From NCBI GenBank assembly GCA_916613615.1, contig OU744731.1:17578328-17642327 (forward strand): a stretch of 64,000 nucleotides of DNA. The letters run 5' to 3'. The position numbers were made by a program, and so were the translations under genes. The notes beneath the pieces are model-generated. The model worked only from the letters and a program-made list of their open reading frames with translations, searched no databases and had not been told where the DNA came from. The DNA is from Steromphala cineraria. Lineage: Eukaryota > Mollusca > Gastropoda > Trochida > Trochidae. Positions 61,201 through 64,000 of this stretch are shown piece by piece. Each line of letters opens with the position of its first letter. Positions within the stretch are counted from its first letter, which is position 1.

Positions 61201-64000
61201 CTCCAGCAGTGAGTATTCCTCTCCTGTCTGTATCAGAGGTTGTGCAACACTTCCGTCAGTCAGATCTCTCCGCTGTCAAGGTACCTACGCTAACTTTAAC
61301 TATTTTAATAGTTTGAGATTATGAGAACAATTTTGATATTTTTTATACTTTATTTTGAAGTGAAAGAATATATTAAATATCATTTGTATATGAAATTGTA
61401 TCTTAAAAATAATGGATGATTTTGCAGTGTATTATTTAATGCCTCTCCCCTAGCAATGTTTTTTTTATTTTTTTTCTTAAATTTTGCAATTCAAATGTAC
61501 AAAATATCACTTTTGGGGTGCCTACTTTTCAGATTTGTTTATGCACTGATACTGGTTACAAAGGGATAAATATATGGAAAAAGTCTGTATTTGTTAAGAC
61601 AAAAAAATGGGTCTTATTTTCTTCATAAGAGGGATGTCACCTCAGCATCAAATATTTAGATTAAGAAGTTGCAGTCAACATAAATGGTAATAAGAAATAA
61701 ATGCATCTAAAAGTGTGCCAACAGCTTTTACAAAACTTGTCCATAATTATGTATGGAACCTTAGTAACACACATTTCTTGAAATTTTTTATTTTGGTAAT
61801 AATTTATATACACATTGTAAAATGACATATATGAAATAATGCAAATAGTTTTCACAACTGATAGCGAACAAGTTGTGTTTATTTCCCCCGTTCAATTAAG
61901 TAAATATTTCCAGCCAAACGTTCGGACATCGATCAACCGCCATGGATTTTCTGCCCTTACCCACTTCCTGTTTGGCCCTCCCAAGATGCACCGGGATCTT
62001 CTTCCCGAGAGAGATTTAGTATTCTGTATAGCAGGATGTAAGTACATGTATAAATATGATTACTAGTTGCAATAAATCTGTCTAAAGAGTAATTGAAGGA
62101 GCTGGTGAATACATTCATATTGATAAGCAGGGTTTTCGTCATTTTTCTTGACAAAGGCTACTCAAGTCAAAGACTAACATTTAGTCTCAAAAGCATTTTT
62201 TTCAATATTGACAATATTTAAACAGTTCATGTATTATAAGAAAACGGAGCCCAGAAGATGCTTTAACTTCAGCTGAGTGATCTAGACTTGCTATATTTCT
62301 GTAGACTTGGTTGGTCGAAAATTGAATATTTTTGCTTTAGGCTCTGGATGACAGACTATTTAAGTCATTTCTATTCACGTAACCTCTCTTTCATGTGTGC
62401 CATATCTATTGGCTCTAATTACTACCCAACCACTATCCAACAAACTGACAATCTGCTTGAATTGAACAAAGTTTTTTTCAAAGAAATGGCTTGAGTAGGT
62501 GAAAGAATGAATTTTGAGATATTTATTGATAAATGATTTCATACCCAATTGATGATATTTGTGTTACTTTTATTTCAGCCCAGTTGAACAATGAGGAGAG
62601 AGTTCATATCCAGATGCTACAGTCTATTTATCGCATACTGACTGGATCCAGGTTTGAGTGTCAGCGATTTGGCAGTCATTGGGAAGAGATTGGCTTTCAA
62701 GGTGTGTTAATCATCTGTTGTTTCATCCCAAGCAGGTGAAAATTAAAATTTGTGATGAGAGGATAGTAAACATTACCCAATGATTTGATAAATCATAGGG
62801 ATATTGAATGTAGACAGTTTTAGATTAAATTTTAGTTTTCAGAAACTAATATCAGTCTTTTAGACTTTTTTAGCTTCTTATTTTGGTTAAAATTTGATAT
62901 TTGTATAAATGGAGTTAAAACTTAAAACCATTTTGAAAGAACGTTTATGCTTATAATAACTGCATATACAAATGCAATATCGAAAGGGCAATTGCGATCA
63001 AAACAATTGGATGGGCCCAAAAATATGAGAATCATTTAATGTAGACTTATCTTCTGATTACATTGTTCCAGGTCGTGACCCTGGTACAGATATCCGAGGA
63101 GTCGGGATGCTCGGTCTAGTACAACTTCTGTATTTCCTACGCAATCCAAAAAGTGCACAGTTGGCTCGTGATGTTTATAAGTTGTCTCTTCACCCTACTC
63201 AGGTAACATCTTCATCTAGTCAGCTATATAATTGATGTTTGTAATATAATTTCTCTGTTGAGTACCTTAGTATTTCTTAGTGATGCAACTTCTGATCTGA
63301 AATCCTCAATGTGTGAAGTTCCATTGCTTGGTGAGGGAGTTCACATATATTACAGGTGATTACAAGTTGTTTCTTTAAGGGGCATTTTAGAAGTTGGAAT
63401 GATGATAATGAGGAAACATATATGGGTGACAAAAATTGACAATGAATAAAGAAGTTGTCATCCATATATGTTTCCTGATTTCTTTGTTGTTTAAATGCAC
63501 AAAAGTGGTAGAGGTTAACACCTGGCTCTGGACATATATAGATTATTTCGACAACAAAGGGTATATCCTTTTCTCTTCATTGAGTTAGTCGCTCTTCTAT
63601 GAACATGTATATCCTTTTACTAGAATAATTCCTAAAATATATATCTCTATGGTAATCCCAAAAAAAAGGGATGCCTAACAACATAACAACATTTCATCTT
63701 CCAACCTATGTAAATATAAATATTTCTATAATAGCTAAAATATTGCTTTAGTTAAGCGGGGCTTAGAAAACAAGTCACTCAGCCACTGTTTCCCAATGTA
63801 ATCATTTTGTTGTTATAATGACAATTATTTCTTTACAATTTTAAATAATGATAACATTGTGTTCATTTCTCCCTCTGCCAGAACTTCCCATTCTGTGTGA
63901 TGGGTATGAATGTGTCCCGGATCTGTCTCCAGTCTCTAAGGGAGGATCTTATCAACAAGTGGGTACCTACAGATACCTCACCATCAAACTTGCCCCTTCC
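58203..64000 (+). CDS. ELMOD3: ELMOD3-like ELMO-domain protein (3' end outside window)
   Basis: Exons: 58203-58718, 58992-59522, 60242-60293, 60531-60557 (27 nt), 61189-61280, 61914-62037, 62579-62701, 63072-63202, and one starting at 63882. All join in frame. ATG at 58203 follows an acceptor at 58189 by 13 nt, so the 5' UTR is spliced. The first about 350 residues are acidic, Ser/Pro-rich and disordered. Conserved sequence begins at SVSEVVQHFRQSDLSAVK, then INRHGFSALTHFLFGPP, and the ELMO domain with HWEEIGFQGRDPGTDIRGVG and NFPFCVMGMNVSRICLQSL. The GF(Q)G-TD(I/L)RG signature is typical. ELMOD proteins act as GAPs for Arf/Arl GTPases. The N-terminal extension is longer than I recall for vertebrate ELMOD3. 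The last exon probably ends near 63955-63963, but its donor is ambiguous. Confidence 0.88.

Overview
This is a piece of animal nuclear genome. Its genes are split by many GT-AG introns, intergenic DNA is AT-rich, and it is full of retrotransposons, SINEs and fold-back DNA elements. The gene content (PARP14-like, HELQ, MRPS18C, ELMOD3) is metazoan. Several repeats look lophotrochozoan and most likely molluscan: a SINE with an ATT-repeat tail, a repeat end with CTCACTCA runs, a GGAC-repeat tail, and a dense DIRS/LINE/MITE landscape. That placement is inference from repeat style, not from a search. I rebuilt four protein-coding genes exon by exon. The summed coding length of each complete gene, and of the truncated PARP gene, is divisible by three.

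Region by region: (1) 1-29952, plus strand: the 3' part of a PARP14-like mono-ADP-ribosyltransferase gene, 20 exons and 1546 residues visible. It encodes KH-like repeats, four macro domains, a KH-like/WWE block and a C-terminal ART domain. Its introns hold an array of AGGTCA half-sites (4640-5935), a triplicated splice acceptor (6115-6314), a tRNA-derived SINE with an L1-like LINE nested in its tail (11960-17099), and a full-length DIRS-type tyrosine-recombinase retrotransposon in antisense (about 19686-26074). (2) 29953-33765: convergent intergenic DNA with a 617-bp TIR element at 31636-32252. (3) 33766-48782, minus strand: a complete HELQ DNA helicase gene, 19 coding exons, 1154 aa. (4) 51320-56626, minus strand: a complete MRPS18C mitochondrial ribosomal protein gene, 5 exons, 189 aa. 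(5) 58203 to the window end, plus strand: the 5' part of an ELMOD3-like gene, nine coding exons visible, with a long acidic N-terminus before the ELMO domain.

The host genes do not form a pathway: ADP-ribose signalling, replication repair, mitochondrial translation and small-GTPase GAP activity. The side-by-side HELQ and MRPS18C genes match, from memory, their adjacency in human, suggesting an old linkage. The most notable structures are the four-macrodomain PARP14 with a duplicated four-exon cassette, the DIRS element that keeps all diagnostic parts including an internal complementary region, and the tandem acceptor triplication in the PARP gene.
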